Shown: one piece after another, positions 9,104 to 18,131 of the stretch | Numbering within the stretch: position 1 is the stretch's first letter | Layout of the letters: the number at the start of each line of letters is the position of its first letter | Assembly (NCBI GenBank): GCA_902774025.1 | Contig: CACYGY010000021.1 | Location: 1 to 64,000, forward strand | Direction: 5' to 3' | DNA length: 64,000 bases | Origin: an uncultured Eubacteriales bacterium | GTDB lineage: Bacteria; Bacillota; Clostridia; Christensenellales; Aristaeellaceae | Notes under the pieces: generated by a model | What the model was told of the DNA's origin: nothing | Databases searched by the model: none | The model's input: only the letters and a program-made list of their open reading frames with translations | Made by a program: the position numbers and the translations under genes

Positions 9104-10027
9104 ATGGACATGGAACAGAGAAAAGTGCCAGGGAACCCGGGCCCCTGTGTCCTGGTTCTGGGCATGTTTGACGGTGTGCACCTGGGCCACCGGCAGCTCC
9201 TTCTGGCCGGAAGAGAGCTTGCGGACAGGACCGGAAGCCGGCTGTGCGTTCTGACCTTTGAGCCGCACCCCATGGAAGTGCTGTGTCCTGACAGGGCTCC
9301 CGGACGTCTGACGACGTCGCAGGAGCGGGCACAGAAAATGGAAGAGATGGGCGTGGATGTGCTCTGTGTCCAAAATTTCAACAGATCGGTTGCAGACATG
9401 ACGCCTCAGGCCTTTCTGGACCACCTTCTGGACACATGTGATGTGGCCGGAGTGGTATGCGGATACAACTACACCTTCGGAAAGCTTGGCAGGGGTCATG
9501 CCCGGGACCTTGAGGCCTGGGGAAAAGAACAGGGAATTCCTGTCCTGGTGATGGATGAGGTGCGGGTGGATGGTGAAGGGGTCAGCTCCACCCGCATCCG
9601 GCAGCTTCTGGAAGAAGGCGATGTGGAAAAAGCGGCCAGGCTTCTCGGCGGGCCCTACAGTCTTGAGGGATCTGTGGTCCACGGCAAGGGTATCGGGCAT
9701 ACGCTGGGTTTTGCCACAGCGAACGTGAAGGTGCCTGAGGGGAAGGCCCTGCCGGCATTCGGCGTTTACCTGGCCTGGGCCGATACGGATCACCGGTATC
9801 CTGCCATGGTCAATATCGGACGGCATCCCACGCTGCCGGAAGGGCCCGTAACGGTGGAGGCTCATCTCCTGACGGGGGATGTGGACCTGTACGGGCGGAT
9901 ACTCCGGCTTGAGATCCTGAAGAGAATGCGCGGTGAGGTTCATTTTTCAGGGGTGGATGCCCTGATTCAGCAGCTCCGGGAAGACCGGGAGCGTGCCCTG
10001 ACGTGGTTTCAGAGTCAGCGGACATGA
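9104..10027 (+). CDS. ribF: bifunctional riboflavin kinase / FAD synthetase
   Basis: It converts riboflavin to FMN and FMN to FAD. The N-terminal adenylyltransferase domain has the nucleotide-binding motif GMFDGVHLGHRQLL near residue 17 and VSSTRIRQLLEEGDVE near 163. The C-terminal kinase domain begins with GSVVHGKGIGHTLGFATANV. Its length of 307 residues is normal. It is the last gene of the operon. No FMN riboswitch precedes it, in keeping with its place as a downstream gene. The ATG at 9110 is an alternative start. Confidence 0.95.
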   Translation: MDMEQRKVPGNPGPCVLVLGMFDGVHLGHRQLLLAGRELADRTGSRLCVLTFEPHPMEVLCPDRAPGRLTTSQERAQKMEEMGVDVLCVQNFNRSVADMTPQAFLDHLLDTCDVAGVVCGYNYTFGKLGRGHARDLEAWGKEQGIPVLVMDEVRVDGEGVSSTRIRQLLEEGDVEKAARLLGGPYSLEGSVVHGKGIGHTLGFATANVKVPEGKALPAFGVYLAWADTDHRYPAMVNIGRHPTLPEGPVTVEAHLLTGDVDLYGRILRLEILKRMRGEVHFSGVDALIQQLREDRERALTWFQSQRT

Positions 10028-10152
10028 CGGCCGGAGGGGACGCATACGGGTCAGGCGGCAGATCATGCAATGCAGTGACGTGCCGGAAGCTCCGCCCCCG
10101 GTTATGATGATGCGGATTCCCAAAACAGTCCGGTGCGAAGAGGTAACCAGAG

Positions 10153-11679
10153 ATGAACGGAACAGAGAAAGACATACCGGGACGGAACGGGAAAATCTGC
10201 ATCCTTGCAGGCCTGCTCGCTTTTATCATCGTATCTTCTTTGTTTTTTTCCCGTGCGATTCAGGAGAGCAGCCTGATTCGGTTCGGGTGGATAATCCACG
10301 GAATAACCATCGCGGTTCTGCTGTTCACGGCGATTCTCTGCCTGAAGATGAACTTCTCCGCGGGCAGAGCTTTTCTGTGTGTGGCCATTCCTCTCGGATG
10401 TCTGTATATGGTGCTCATGACACCTTTTTCGATTCCCGACGAGCATTTCCACTATCAGACCTCTTACGAATTATCCAATCGTCTCATGTTCAGATCGGGG
10501 GAACAGGCGGAACTGGGCGATTCTGAACATTTTAACTATACGAGTTTTCCACAGCACCAGAACAGGGCCGAAGGATATGAGCGGGTTCTGAAGGAGATTC
10601 TGAAAAAACCGGAAACAGGCACGCTGACAGCCATACCGGCACACAGGTCTCTTGTGTACTTTGTGATGCAGCTGCCTCAGGCAGTGGGCATCACAATCGG
10701 AAGGATCTTCAATGCCAATTTTATCACCTTCTTCTATCTGGGAAGGCTGATGAATCTACTGGCCTACCTGTCATGCGTTTATCTGGCTCTGCGGGCAGTG
10801 CCCTTCCTGAAACCGATGTTCTTTCTTGTGGGCATTTCTCCCATGGCCCTTCATCAGGCAGCGTCCTATTCTTATGATTCAGTCACCAATGGGCTGGCAC
10901 TGCTTTCAATTGCCCTCTTCCTCAGGGCGGTTTATCGCCGGGAAAGGATGCGGTGGAGGGAGTATCTGCAGCTGCTGATTGTGGGAACGCTGATGGCACC
11001 CTGCAAAGCCGGCTATTTCCCCATCCTTTTTCTTGCTTTTCTGATTCCCTCTTCCCGGTTTTCATCCGGACGTGGAAAACTGCTTATGGTGAGCGGAGTG
11101 CTGGCTGCCGCTTCCGCTGCGATGTTGCTGGTCTGGATTCCCGCGATGCAGGCGGGAAAGGCGGTGATTGACTGGGGATATGAGTGTTACTCACTTGCGT
11201 ATATACTGGAGCATCCGCTCAGTGCCGCAAGAATCTTCCTGAATTCCCTCCGGTCGGAATGGTTCACATGGGTGATGACAGGCATGGGAGCGGAACTGAG
11301 CGGATTTACGCTGAAGCTGCCGGTTTATCTGCCGGTATGCTATCTGATCCTTCTGATTTTCTCCGCCCTTGGCAATGAGCAGGAACAGCAGACATTCGGT
11401 ATCTCAAGGACTCAGCGCGCGGTTTTCCTGGGAATTGGCGGGATCTGTATCCTGCTGGTGATGGGTGCGCTGTTTGTTACATATACGGCTGTCGGTACAG
11501 ACCGGATTGTGGGAATTCAGGGAAGGTACTTTCTTCCGGTTTTCCCGTTCCTTCTGTTATCTCTGAAAAACGGGAATCTGTATTTCAGAAAGGCGATGGA
11601 CAGATCGTTCATCTTTTTTGCCTTGCTGCTGCATTATAACCTGTTGAATTCTATTCTCACATACACCTTGAACCATTAA
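10153..11679 (+). CDS. DUF2142-family polytopic membrane protein
   Basis: A 508-residue integral membrane protein with about a dozen predicted hydrophobic segments. It resembles DUF2142 proteins: IPDEHFHYQTSYELSN after the second membrane segment and QGRYFLPVFPFLLL near the C-terminus are the conserved family landmarks, together with an acidic-histidine loop. Members look like GT-C type glycosyltransferases and often lie near surface-glycan genes, but their substrate is unknown. AGAGGTAACC precedes the ATG. There is no obvious promoter in the 125 bases after ribF, so it may be read from the upstream operon. Confidence 0.8.
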   Translation: MNGTEKDIPGRNGKICILAGLLAFIIVSSLFFSRAIQESSLIRFGWIIHGITIAVLLFTAILCLKMNFSAGRAFLCVAIPLGCLYMVLMTPFSIPDEHFHYQTSYELSNRLMFRSGEQAELGDSEHFNYTSFPQHQNRAEGYERVLKEILKKPETGTLTAIPAHRSLVYFVMQLPQAVGITIGRIFNANFITFFYLGRLMNLLAYLSCVYLALRAVPFLKPMFFLVGISPMALHQAASYSYDSVTNGLALLSIALFLRAVYRRERMRWREYLQLLIVGTLMAPCKAGYFPILFLAFLIPSSRFSSGRGKLLMVSGVLAAASAAMLLVWIPAMQAGKAVIDWGYECYSLAYILEHPLSAARIFLNSLRSEWFTWVMTGMGAELSGFTLKLPVYLPVCYLILLIFSALGNEQEQQTFGISRTQRAVFLGIGGICILLVMGALFVTYTAVGTDRIVGIQGRYFLPVFPFLLLSLKNGNLYFRKAMDRSFIFFALLLHYNLLNSILTYTLNH

Positions 11680-11976
11680 CCCTGGAGAGCAGCAGGTTCA
11701 TCTTAACAAATGACTGCTGAATCATGCCGTTTTTCGGAACCGATTGATTCCCGAACACGGTAGGAACCCTTCGGCGGGCAGCGCAGACGGGGAAAGAGCG
11801 GAATCCCATCAGAGACCGGGGCAGGAGCCGCGCGGTGGCTGCAGTTCGGGGATGTCTCCGGAATGCACAGGATCTGAAAAGCTTTCCCGGAGACGGTACC
11901 TGCGCGTGCTGCAGAAGGGCCGGTTTGTGGTTCGGTCCTGTGAGGGGAACCGGCAGGGACAAAACGTTTATTCCAC
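11680..11976. other. intergenic region without a recognised gene
   Basis: About 300 bases lie between the DUF2142 gene and the terminator of yacL. I see no credible coding frame. It contains an inverted repeat (GTCTCCGG with CCGGAGAC, about 11849-11890) that could fold as a hairpin, but neither a promoter nor a known RNA signature was recognised on either strand. Confidence 0.4.
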
Positions 11977-12003
11977 GAAAAAACAGGCACCCGCGTGCCT
12001 GTT
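11977..12003 (-). terminator. terminator of the radA-yacL operon
   Basis: On the minus strand, AACAGGCAC (12003-11995) pairs with GTGCCTGTT (11990-11982) around a four-base loop and is followed by a run of T's. The stem begins inside the yacL stop codon. Confidence 0.85.
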
Positions 12004-13129
12004 ATGCTGCTTCCAGCCGGGCAAAAACCATTCGTCCCGCATGGGTCTGAAGGGATGAGGTAACGGTCACGCGGACTTCCTGCCCCACATGTTCCTGACC
12101 GCCGTCGATGACGATCATGGTGCCGTCCTCCGTGTAGCCAATACCCTGACCTGTTTCTCTGCCTTCCCGGATGACCAGAACCTGCAGAGAGTCGCCGGCA
12201 TTCACGGTGGGCCGCATGAGCGCGGCCAGGGCATTAAGATTCAGCACCCTCAGTCCGCTGAGAGTGCCCGCACGGGCAAGGTTGTAATCACAGGTGACGA
12301 CCGGGGCGTCCATGTCACGGGACAGAGCCAGAAGCCGCATGTCCACGTCCCCGTCGGTCAGACGGGTTTCCAGGATCCTTGTCTGGATGGCAGGATCCTT
12401 TTCCATCCGGTCCAGCAGGTCCAGCCCGCGGCGCCCCTTGGCCCGCTTGGCGGCGTCAGAGCTGTCGGAAACATGCTGAAGCTCCAGGACCACAAAGTCG
12501 GGAACCACTGCCAGCCCGCTCAGGAATCCGTTCCGGAACAGATCCAGCACGCGTCCGTCCATGAGGGCAGATGTATCCAGAAGATGCGGACTGGGGTCTG
12601 CTTTCATGGCTTTCCGGGATGCGCGTTTCATCTTTCTGGAGGAGAAATGATGGCCTCCGTGGCGCAGACGCCGCAGCAGGCGGAGATAGTCCTCGTACCG
12701 GCTTCGGCCCACCATGTAGCCGAAGACTCCGAGGATGACGCAGAGAATGGCGGAAAAGGATACAGTGAAAACGGAGGGACCCATGAACTGGAGGGTGGGG
12801 GTCAGCAGCGCGGCCACGCACATGCCCAGGATCATGGAGAGAACTGAGCAGAGCAGCTGCTCAATGGGCATCTGCTCAAAGCGGCTGTAGATCGACGCGC
12901 CGGCGTTGAGAATGGCATCGCTCATGCGCCCGGAGAGCAGGAAAAAGAACAGGCCGAAAAGGATGCCAAGCCCGGCGTAGGCGATGATGATGAGGCTGAG
13001 ACTCAGTTCCCGGCCGGGGTTTCCGGTGCGGAGGATGACAACGGCAGAGGCGGCCACGGCAATCCCCACGCCCACGCCCAGAAATACCAGCAGCCATCTG
13101 AGAATCTGGCGCACAATGTTAAGTTTCAA
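12002..13129 (-). CDS. PIN and TRAM domain membrane protein (YacL family)
   Basis: A 375-residue protein of the YacL family. Four hydrophobic segments fill residues 1-135. A PIN nuclease-fold domain follows (about 170-300), with acidic residues in LLDTSALMDGRVLDL, VVLELQHVSDSSDAAKRAKG, and a VTCDYNLARAG segment. A TRAM RNA-binding domain (about 310-375) closes the protein. The PIN acidic residues look intact, so RNase activity is possible, although the role is not established. The start is TTG at 13129 with AAAGGAGG eleven bases upstream. It follows radA, as in many Bacillota, but disA, which often lies between them, is absent. Confidence 0.88.
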   Translation of the reverse strand: MKLNIVRQILRWLLVFLGVGVGIAVAASAVVILRTGNPGRELSLSLIIIAYAGLGILFGLFFFLLSGRMSDAILNAGASIYSRFEQMPIEQLLCSVLSMILGMCVAALLTPTLQFMGPSVFTVSFSAILCVILGVFGYMVGRSRYEDYLRLLRRLRHGGHHFSSRKMKRASRKAMKADPSPHLLDTSALMDGRVLDLFRNGFLSGLAVVPDFVVLELQHVSDSSDAAKRAKGRRGLDLLDRMEKDPAIQTRILETRLTDGDVDMRLLALSRDMDAPVVTCDYNLARAGTLSGLRVLNLNALAALMRPTVNAGDSLQVLVIREGRETGQGIGYTEDGTMIVIDGGQEHVGQEVRVTVTSSLQTHAGRMVFARLEAA

Positions 13130-13157
13130 GAAGAAGGCGGCCTCCTTTCCGCTGAAA

Positions 13158-14528
13158 TCAGAAGATGACGGCCATACACTGCATGAGTGTGTCCACCCCG
13201 ATGAGACGGACGCCTTCCGGCGCCTGCAGCTGTTTCAGGTTTTCCCGGGGCAGGACAATGGTGGTGAAGCCCAGACGCTGACACTCCGCCACCCGGCGTT
13301 CGCACTGGGGTACCGCCCGCACTTCGCCGGCCAGACCCACCTCTCCGAAGACAGCGGTTTCCGGAGCCACGCTCCGGTCCTTCAGGGAGGAAACAAGGGC
13401 TACGCACAGAGCCAGGTCCGCGGCGGGTTCAGAGAGCTCCAGACCGCCGGCCACGTTCACATAGACATCCTGGTTATAGGTTCGCTGCCCGCAGCGTTTT
13501 TCCAGGACGGCCAGGAGCAGCATGACCCTTCCGGTGTCAGCGCCATTGACCGTACGCCGGGGCGTGGCGGCAAAACTCTGGGTGACCAGAGCCTGAACAT
13601 CACAAAGGATGGGACGGGATCCCTCCAGTCCGCAGAAAACCACGGAGCCGCTGGCGCCCTTGGCCCGGTGGGACAGAAGCTGTTCGGAGGGGTTGGGCAC
13701 GGGAACCATGCCGAGTGTGGTCATCTGGAAGACGCCCAGCTCATTGACGGAGCCGAATCGGTTTTTCACCGCCCGGAGCAGGCGGTACTGATGCTGCTGA
13801 TCTCCCTCAAAATAGAGCACCACGTCCACCATATGCTCAAGCATCCTCGGGCCCGCGATGGCTCCGTCCTTGGTGACGTGGCCCACCAGAAAGATGGAGG
13901 TGCCGGTTTCCTTGGCCAGGCGCATGAGAAGGGAAGTACACTCCCGGATCTGGGAAACGGACCCGGGGGCGGAAGCCATTTCAGGGCGGTACATGGTCTG
14001 AATGGAGTCCACCACCATGACATGCGGAGACAGCTCCTGCATTCGGCTTTCCATCTGGTCCAGGGCGTTTTCCGCCAGGATGTAGAGCTGGGGCACATCG
14101 ATCTGAAGGCGCCTGGCTCTGAGCTTGATCTGCCGGGCGCTTTCCTCGCCGCTGACATAGAGGACCTTCCGGCCTTCCCGGCACAGATGAGCGCACACCT
14201 GCAGCAGCAGAGTCGATTTTCCGATGCCGGGATCGCCTCCGAGAAGCATGAGGCCCCCTTCCACAATACCACCGCCCAGCACACGGTCCATTTCCTCCAT
14301 CCCGGAGGTGACCCTCATGGTCTGATCCTCAGGGATCTCATTGAGCAGCATGGGCGCGCTTCCCGTGCCGGGCCGCTGCTTTATGGCCTTCTGGGGAGTG
14401 GTCTCCCGGCTTCCGGTGAGACTTTCCTCCATCGTATTCCAGGCCCCGCAGGAAGGGCAGCGGCCGGCCCATTTGGGAGACTCGAAACCGCAGGCCGTAC
14501 AGGCATAACAGGTGCGAATCCTGGCCAT
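13158..14528 (-). CDS. radA: DNA repair protein RadA
   Basis: RadA is a RecA-like ATPase that processes recombination intermediates and promotes branch migration. The 456-residue protein has an N-terminal C4 zinc finger (CTACGFESPKWAGRCPSCG), the Walker A motif GGDPGIGKST near residue 97, the RadA motif KNRFGSVNELGVF near residue 250, and a C-terminal Lon-protease-like domain containing YVNVAGGLELSEPAADLAL. Its start is preceded by AGAGGTGG and a promoter at 14555-14583. It is co-transcribed with yacL. Confidence 0.96.
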   Translation of the reverse strand: MARIRTCYACTACGFESPKWAGRCPSCGAWNTMEESLTGSRETTPQKAIKQRPGTGSAPMLLNEIPEDQTMRVTSGMEEMDRVLGGGIVEGGLMLLGGDPGIGKSTLLLQVCAHLCREGRKVLYVSGEESARQIKLRARRLQIDVPQLYILAENALDQMESRMQELSPHVMVVDSIQTMYRPEMASAPGSVSQIRECTSLLMRLAKETGTSIFLVGHVTKDGAIAGPRMLEHMVDVVLYFEGDQQHQYRLLRAVKNRFGSVNELGVFQMTTLGMVPVPNPSEQLLSHRAKGASGSVVFCGLEGSRPILCDVQALVTQSFAATPRRTVNGADTGRVMLLLAVLEKRCGQRTYNQDVYVNVAGGLELSEPAADLALCVALVSSLKDRSVAPETAVFGEVGLAGEVRAVPQCERRVAECQRLGFTTIVLPRENLKQLQAPEGVRLIGVDTLMQCMAVIF

Positions 14529-14554
14529 AGGTCCACCTCTTTTCAGTGCTGTTC

Positions 14555-14583
14555 ATTATACCGGGATTGCGGGGAAGGATCAA
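14555..14583 (-). promoter_or_regulatory. promoter of radA
   Basis: On the minus strand: TTGATC (14583-14578), a 17-base spacer and TATAAT (14560-14555). It is divergent from, and almost touches, the plus-strand promoter at 14589. Confidence 0.75.
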
Positions 14584-14588
14584 GCCGT

Positions 14589-14617
14589 TTGACAGGGGGA
14601 GAGGGGAAACCTATAAT
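14589..14617 (+). promoter_or_regulatory. consensus promoter of the phosphodiester glycosidase operon
   Basis: TTGACA (14589-14594), a 17-base spacer and TATAAT (14612-14617): a perfect sigma-A consensus. The -35 element lies five bases from the radA -35 element. Confidence 0.85.
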
Positions 14618-14648
14618 GGCAGGGAATTTCAGAGACCGGAGGTAGCCT

Positions 14649-15569
14649 ATGACCCGGAAAATGCTGTATGTCCTGATCCTCGTCCTTCTGGCGGGCCTGA
14701 CAGCCTGGCTCGTGTCTTCGCCGGTGGCGCTGGCGGAGTGGCCGGCTTACGCTCCGGTTACCCTGGATCATGCAGAGGTGGAACCCCTGCCCATGGATCA
14801 GAAGCCTCCCTACGCGGGCGCGGAAAGCGCATACCTGGAGAACGGCAGCGGCTATCTGGACCCGACCCTCAGCGTGCGGATTGAGAAGATGCACGAGTAT
14901 GATACGGATATTTACATTACATGGGTACAGATCGCAGACCCCACGCAGCTGCGGACGGAACTGAACAAGCCCTATCCCTCCAAGACGGTCGCCTATGCCG
15001 AGCAGATCGCCCGGAGGGTGAAGGCAGTGCTGGCCATCAACGGGGATTACTTCATTGACCGGAAGGAAGGCTGGATTGTCCGGAACGGGAAGGTGCTCAG
15101 AACCTACTACTATAAGGGATTCGATGCCCTGCTCATTGACCGGGAGGGCAACTTCCATATTGTCAGGGAACCCGATGAGGAAAAGCTCTCTGCCTATGAC
15201 GGACAGATTCTGCATGCCTTTTCCTTCGGTCCCGGTCTCATCATTGACGGAGTGCGCCAGAGTGAGTTCACCGCCAAAACCATGAGTCCTGCAAAGCGGA
15301 CGCAGCGCATGGTTCTGTGCCAGATGGAGCCCCTGAGCTATATGATCCTGACGGCGGAAGGACCGGAGCAGAAGAATTCGGAAGGCCTGACCCTGGAAAT
15401 GACGGCGGATATTCTGGAAAGGATGGGCGTTCAGCAGGCTTATAACCTGGACGGCGGTTCCTCCACCTGGCTGGTGCTGAACGGCCATAAGGTGAACGCT
15501 CCCAGCAAAAAACGGGGGATTGCGGACATTGTCTACTTCGTGACCGCTCAGCCGGAGGAAGCGCAATGA
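14649..15569 (+). CDS. secreted phosphodiester glycosidase family protein (NAGPA-like)
   Basis: A 306-residue protein with an N-terminal membrane segment or signal peptide (about 5-27), so it acts outside the membrane. The domain resembles the phosphodiester glycosidase family, named after human NAGPA, whose bacterial members are linked to exopolysaccharide or wall-polymer turnover. Visible landmarks are AINGDYFIDRKEGWIVRNG (about 137-155), and near the C-terminus MGVQQAYNLDGGSSTWL, where the DGG is the family's active-site-region motif. It is the first gene of a four-gene operon; the next gene overlaps it by four bases. Confidence 0.85.
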   Translation: MTRKMLYVLILVLLAGLTAWLVSSPVALAEWPAYAPVTLDHAEVEPLPMDQKPPYAGAESAYLENGSGYLDPTLSVRIEKMHEYDTDIYITWVQIADPTQLRTELNKPYPSKTVAYAEQIARRVKAVLAINGDYFIDRKEGWIVRNGKVLRTYYYKGFDALLIDREGNFHIVREPDEEKLSAYDGQILHAFSFGPGLIIDGVRQSEFTAKTMSPAKRTQRMVLCQMEPLSYMILTAEGPEQKNSEGLTLEMTADILERMGVQQAYNLDGGSSTWLVLNGHKVNAPSKKRGIADIVYFVTAQPEEAQ

Positions 15570-16660
15570 GTCAGGAGCCGGTTTTTTCCCTGGGCAGTCT
15601 TGCGTTTACGCCCTACGGCCTGTTCATGTCCCTTGGCCTTCTGCTCGCTGCCCTGACAACCATCATGGTTGCGTGGAAAAGAAACGTGGACATGAACCGG
15701 GCCTTTCAGGTCCTCATCGTTTCCGCTCCCGCCGCCCTTCTGGGAGGCCATATCGTGTACTGTCTGGCCATGCTGCCGGTCCTGCAGGCGGATTACGGCG
15801 GATGGACAGTGCTCTTTCGCCCGGATCGGGGCGGATATACCCTGTATGGCGCGGTATTTGCCGTGATGCTCGCCCTCCACGTTCTTGCCCGGATCACCCG
15901 GACGAGGACCCGGGAACTGTGGGATCTGGCAGCTCCCGGCGCCATGCTGGCCCTGTGCGCCGGCCGCATCGGCGAGGCCTTCACCGGACAGGGCCTGGGG
16001 GCTTTTGTGGAAGAAGGCTGGTTCCGGCGGTTTCCCTTCGCCGTATGCACCTACAATGACGGGGAATGGTCGGAGTGGTATGTGTCGGTTTACGTCTTTG
16101 AGGCACTTGCCGCCTTCTGCCTGTTTCTTCTCGCGCTTCACCGGCAGAAAAAAGGTCAGGCCTGGCTGTACGTTCTGACCTGGCTCAGCGCTTCCCAGAT
16201 TTTCCTGGAGCAGCTCCGCCAGGATGACTGTATCCGTTTCGGATTTGTGCGCTTTACCCAGCTGTGCGCGGCGGCCCTCTTCCTGGCCCTGATCATTCAG
16301 GTTCTGATGAAAAACCGGGAGCACTGGATTCTGCGCCTGTCCGTCTTTGCGGTCTCTGTTCTGGGCCTGATCTTCATGGAATTCTGCCTGGAAAAGCCCC
16401 AGTTCCTCCCCTGGATGCGCTCGACGCTGATCGTTCAGACGCTTCTGACGGTCTGGGGTTTCCTGACGTACAGGCAGAGGATGCGCCCCTGGCAGAAGGG
16501 AATCGCGATTTTCCAGTGCCTTCTGGGCACGGCTTTGACGGTATGCCTGTACCTGGGTCTGGAGGCGGAGAATGTCATCCTGTATGTGTCCATGGCGGAC
16601 TGTGCCGCGATGATGGCTCTGTGCATTCTTGCGGACCGGCGCGGAGCCGAAGACCACTGA
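15566..16660 (+). CDS. Lgt-like (prolipoprotein diacylglyceryl transferase family) membrane protein, divergent
   Basis: A 364-residue polytopic membrane protein. The first two thirds follow the Lgt plan, with YGLFMSLG in the first helix, GGYTLYGAVFAVM, and LCAGRIGEAFTGQG in the position of Lgt's GRIGNFxNGE motif. The arginine of that motif is kept, but the asparagines are replaced, the histidine of the HGG segment is a tyrosine, and the late RxxxE pair reads QIFLEQ. About 100 extra residues with further membrane segments follow. It may therefore be an Lgt-related enzyme with another acceptor, or an inactive paralogue. It is coupled by overlap to the phosphodiester glycosidase gene. Confidence 0.7.
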   Translation: MSQEPVFSLGSLAFTPYGLFMSLGLLLAALTTIMVAWKRNVDMNRAFQVLIVSAPAALLGGHIVYCLAMLPVLQADYGGWTVLFRPDRGGYTLYGAVFAVMLALHVLARITRTRTRELWDLAAPGAMLALCAGRIGEAFTGQGLGAFVEEGWFRRFPFAVCTYNDGEWSEWYVSVYVFEALAAFCLFLLALHRQKKGQAWLYVLTWLSASQIFLEQLRQDDCIRFGFVRFTQLCAAALFLALIIQVLMKNREHWILRLSVFAVSVLGLIFMEFCLEKPQFLPWMRSTLIVQTLLTVWGFLTYRQRMRPWQKGIAIFQCLLGTALTVCLYLGLEAENVILYVSMADCAAMMALCILADRRGAEDH

Positions 16661-16710
16661 GCCCCTGAAGAACCCGATCTCCCGGTCCGGGTGATCAGCA
16701 AGGAGAAGAT

Positions 16711-17514
16711 ATGCAGCATCTGCAGCATCCCATGGGTCCCCTCCATCAGATTCCGCCGGAAGACGTGTTTCTTTCCGTGGATGACGGCGGCACACAGACC
16801 GGCATGGGCTATGTCATCTGCCAGGTTCAGCCTCATCTGGACCCGGACTGCCCCATCAATATCTATTTTTCCCTGGAATGCGCTCCTCAGGTCCGGTTTC
16901 TGCTCTTTGGGGCACTGGTGGCCCGGGCCAGGCAGCTCCGGGACGTGAACCCCTCCATGAAAGCCCGGATTTATACGGCCATCGGGCCCGGGGAAACCGA
17001 GACGGCATCCTTCTATGAGAGCAGCGGCTTGACGCTGAATCATACGGAGGTCATGGTCCGGCTCAATCCTCTGACCAGGGAAGCTTATCTGCCCATGGGG
17101 GCCTCGATTAAGGAGATTCCCCTGTTTTCCCCGGAGGAACAGATGCGGCTTCTGGGCCGCTTTCAGCAGAATGATCTGAAGTATCTGGATGCGGCGTATC
17201 TTCAGCAGATGATGAACACGCCGCATTTCCGGGCCATGGGTGTGGTGCAGAACGACCGTATCCTGGCCGAGGGTGTGACGGCCGGTGTTGGGGGAAAATG
17301 TGAACTGCTGGCTCTGTATGTTGCTCAGGATGTGCGGCGGCAGGGGATTGCCAAGGTCCTTCTGCGCCAGTTCATGATAGTGATGATGGCGGAGGGCGTG
17401 ACGGATTTCACCGCGAGAATCATGACAAGATCCGCACCTCAGTCAGCTCTGACCCGGGCGTTTGCTGCGGAGCAGCTAGAGGTTCTGACGCTGTTTCCGG
17501 AACTTTCGATCTGA
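16711..17514 (+). CDS. GNAT-family N-acetyltransferase
   Basis: A 267-residue protein with two GNAT-like halves. The C-terminal half has the acetyl-CoA-binding motif A pattern CELLALYVAQDVRRQGIAK near residue 210. The N-terminal half resembles a degenerate GNAT fold with VGPGE-like and FYESSGL segments, the latter typical of the end of a GNAT domain. The acetyl acceptor is unknown. AAGGAGA precedes the ATG at 16711. It lies between the Lgt-like gene and tdk in the same operon. Confidence 0.78.
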   Translation: MQHLQHPMGPLHQIPPEDVFLSVDDGGTQTGMGYVICQVQPHLDPDCPINIYFSLECAPQVRFLLFGALVARARQLRDVNPSMKARIYTAIGPGETETASFYESSGLTLNHTEVMVRLNPLTREAYLPMGASIKEIPLFSPEEQMRLLGRFQQNDLKYLDAAYLQQMMNTPHFRAMGVVQNDRILAEGVTAGVGGKCELLALYVAQDVRRQGIAKVLLRQFMIVMMAEGVTDFTARIMTRSAPQSALTRAFAAEQLEVLTLFPELSI

Positions 17515-17526
17515 CGGAGGAAAGAT

Positions 17527-18105
17527 ATGGCCAAGCTTTATTACCGGTACGGGGCCATGGGCTCATCCAAGACAGCCAATGCCATCATGGTGCAGTACAA
17601 CTACATGGAGCGGGGGCAGAAAGTCCTCATGGTCAAGCCCGCCATGGAGAACCGGGACGGTGCCCGGACCCTGAAAAGCAGGTGCGGCCTCAGCGCCGAA
17701 TGCGTGTTCATGGAGGAACTGCCGGATCTGCCCGTGGAAACGTATGACTGTGTCATCGTGGACGAGGCGCAGTTTCTCACCAGGAATCAGGTGGAATACC
17801 TGGTGCACATTGTGGACGATCTGAACGTTCCTGTGATTGCCTATGGACTCCGGGCGGATTTTCAGGGAAATTTCTTTGAGGGCAGCCAGTATCTTATGGC
17901 CTGGGCCGATACCATCGAGGAAGTGAAAACCATCTGCTGGTGCGGGAAAAAGGCGACATGCAATGCCAGGGTGGTCAATGGCCGGGTCGTGAAGGAGGGC
18001 GATCAGATCCTTCTGGGAGGCGATGGCCAGTACATTTCCCTGTGCCGCAGACACTGGAGCAGCGGGGATGTGGGTGCCTTCGGGGATCTGCATCTTGGGG
18101 ACTGA
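17527..18105 (+). CDS. tdk: thymidine kinase
   Basis: A type II thymidine kinase that phosphorylates thymidine in the salvage pathway. The 192-residue protein has the P-loop YGAMGSSKTANAI near residue 8, the catalytic-acid and Walker B region DCVIVDEAQFL near residue 77, the thymidine lasso YGLRADFQGNFFEGS, and a structural zinc site formed by CWCGKKATCNAR and a later C-R-R-H. GGAGGAAAG precedes the ATG. It is the last gene of its operon, followed at once by a bidirectional terminator. Confidence 0.95.
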   Translation: MAKLYYRYGAMGSSKTANAIMVQYNYMERGQKVLMVKPAMENRDGARTLKSRCGLSAECVFMEELPDLPVETYDCVIVDEAQFLTRNQVEYLVHIVDDLNVPVIAYGLRADFQGNFFEGSQYLMAWADTIEEVKTICWCGKKATCNARVVNGRVVKEGDQILLGGDGQYISLCRRHWSSGDVGAFGDLHLGD

Positions 18106-18130
18106 AAAAAAGCGCCGCAGGGCGCTCTTT
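18104..18130. terminator. bidirectional terminator between tdk and the GH42 gene
   Basis: AGCGCC (18111-18116) pairs with GGCGCT (18121-18126), flanked by a run of A's on the left and T's on the right. It can stop transcription from both convergent genes. Confidence 0.85.
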
Positions 18131-18131
18131 T

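Noticed and set aside
12984-14645. Long plus-strand frame opposite radA
   Set aside because: The minus strand encodes RadA with zinc finger and Walker A intact; the plus frame is a shadow.
15548-16795. Minus-strand frame opposite the Lgt-like gene
   Set aside because: It has no start context and no domain, and the plus strand has translational coupling and membrane-protein features.
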